A DNA stretch of 64,000 nt from Allacma fusca (taxonomy: Eukaryota > Arthropoda > Collembola > Symphypleona > Sminthuridae), in the NCBI GenBank assembly GCA_947179485.1, contig OX359249.1, positions 47,629,415 to 47,693,414 on the forward strand, given 5' to 3'. The translations under genes were made by a program, and so were the position numbers. Below the pieces are notes generated by a model, which did not search any database, had not been told where the DNA came from, and saw nothing but the letters and a program-made list of their open reading frames with translations. Below are positions 63,987 through 64,000 of this stretch, piece by piece. Position 1 is the stretch's first letter, and the number at the start of each line of letters is the position of its first letter.

Positions 63987-64000
63987 GTACATAAAATATT

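Overview
The window is eukaryotic nuclear DNA. Coding sequence lies in short exons bounded by GT-AG introns, with AT-rich introns and intergenic DNA, simple repeats and DNA-transposon remains. The gene content (an RGS12/14-type RGS protein like fly loco, a two-pore K+ channel, and a secreted CUB protein of the arthropod type) points to an arthropod. A crustacean such as a copepod is possible, but the species is not determined. Gene models were built by hand from exon homology, intron phase and splice sites. All exon phases agree in the five models; one donor in the last gene is weak.

Layout: 1-14019 has no exon I can support and is probably upstream intron or flank of the first gene. 14020-20303 (+) is the 3' part of an RGS12/14 gene: RGS domain, two Ras-binding domains and a C-terminal tail without a visible GoLoco motif. 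23061-25700 (-) is a complete 4-exon GOLGA7/GCP16 gene, convergent with the RGS gene. 26436-28195 is a non-autonomous hAT-type transposon with long inverted repeats, a perfect 8-bp target duplication and a 39-bp minisatellite inside. 29.2-30.6 kb is a cluster of diverged ~290-bp repeats. 31414-33709 (+) is a complete 6-exon PLPBP gene (PLP homeostasis). 35248-37300 (-) is a complete 7-exon TM6SF gene (EXPERA-type membrane protein). 37935-38706 is an older hAT-like element. 40243-43499 (-) holds remains of a second TM6SF copy with frameshifts and a lost splice donor. 47643-59403 (+) is a complete 7-exon two-pore-domain K+ channel with a very long first intron. 61832 to the right edge (+) is the 5' part of a secreted CUB-family gene that runs out of the window.

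These are ordinary single-gene neighbours with separate roles: G-protein signalling, Golgi/palmitoylation, vitamin B6 homeostasis, ER lipid/sterol membrane biology, membrane excitability and the extracellular space. I see no operon or shared pathway. The least ordinary parts are the hAT element with its internal repeat array, the decaying tandem TM6SF copy, and sequence features of individual genes: no GoLoco, a replaced cysteine in GOLGA7, and two in-frame starts in PLPBP.
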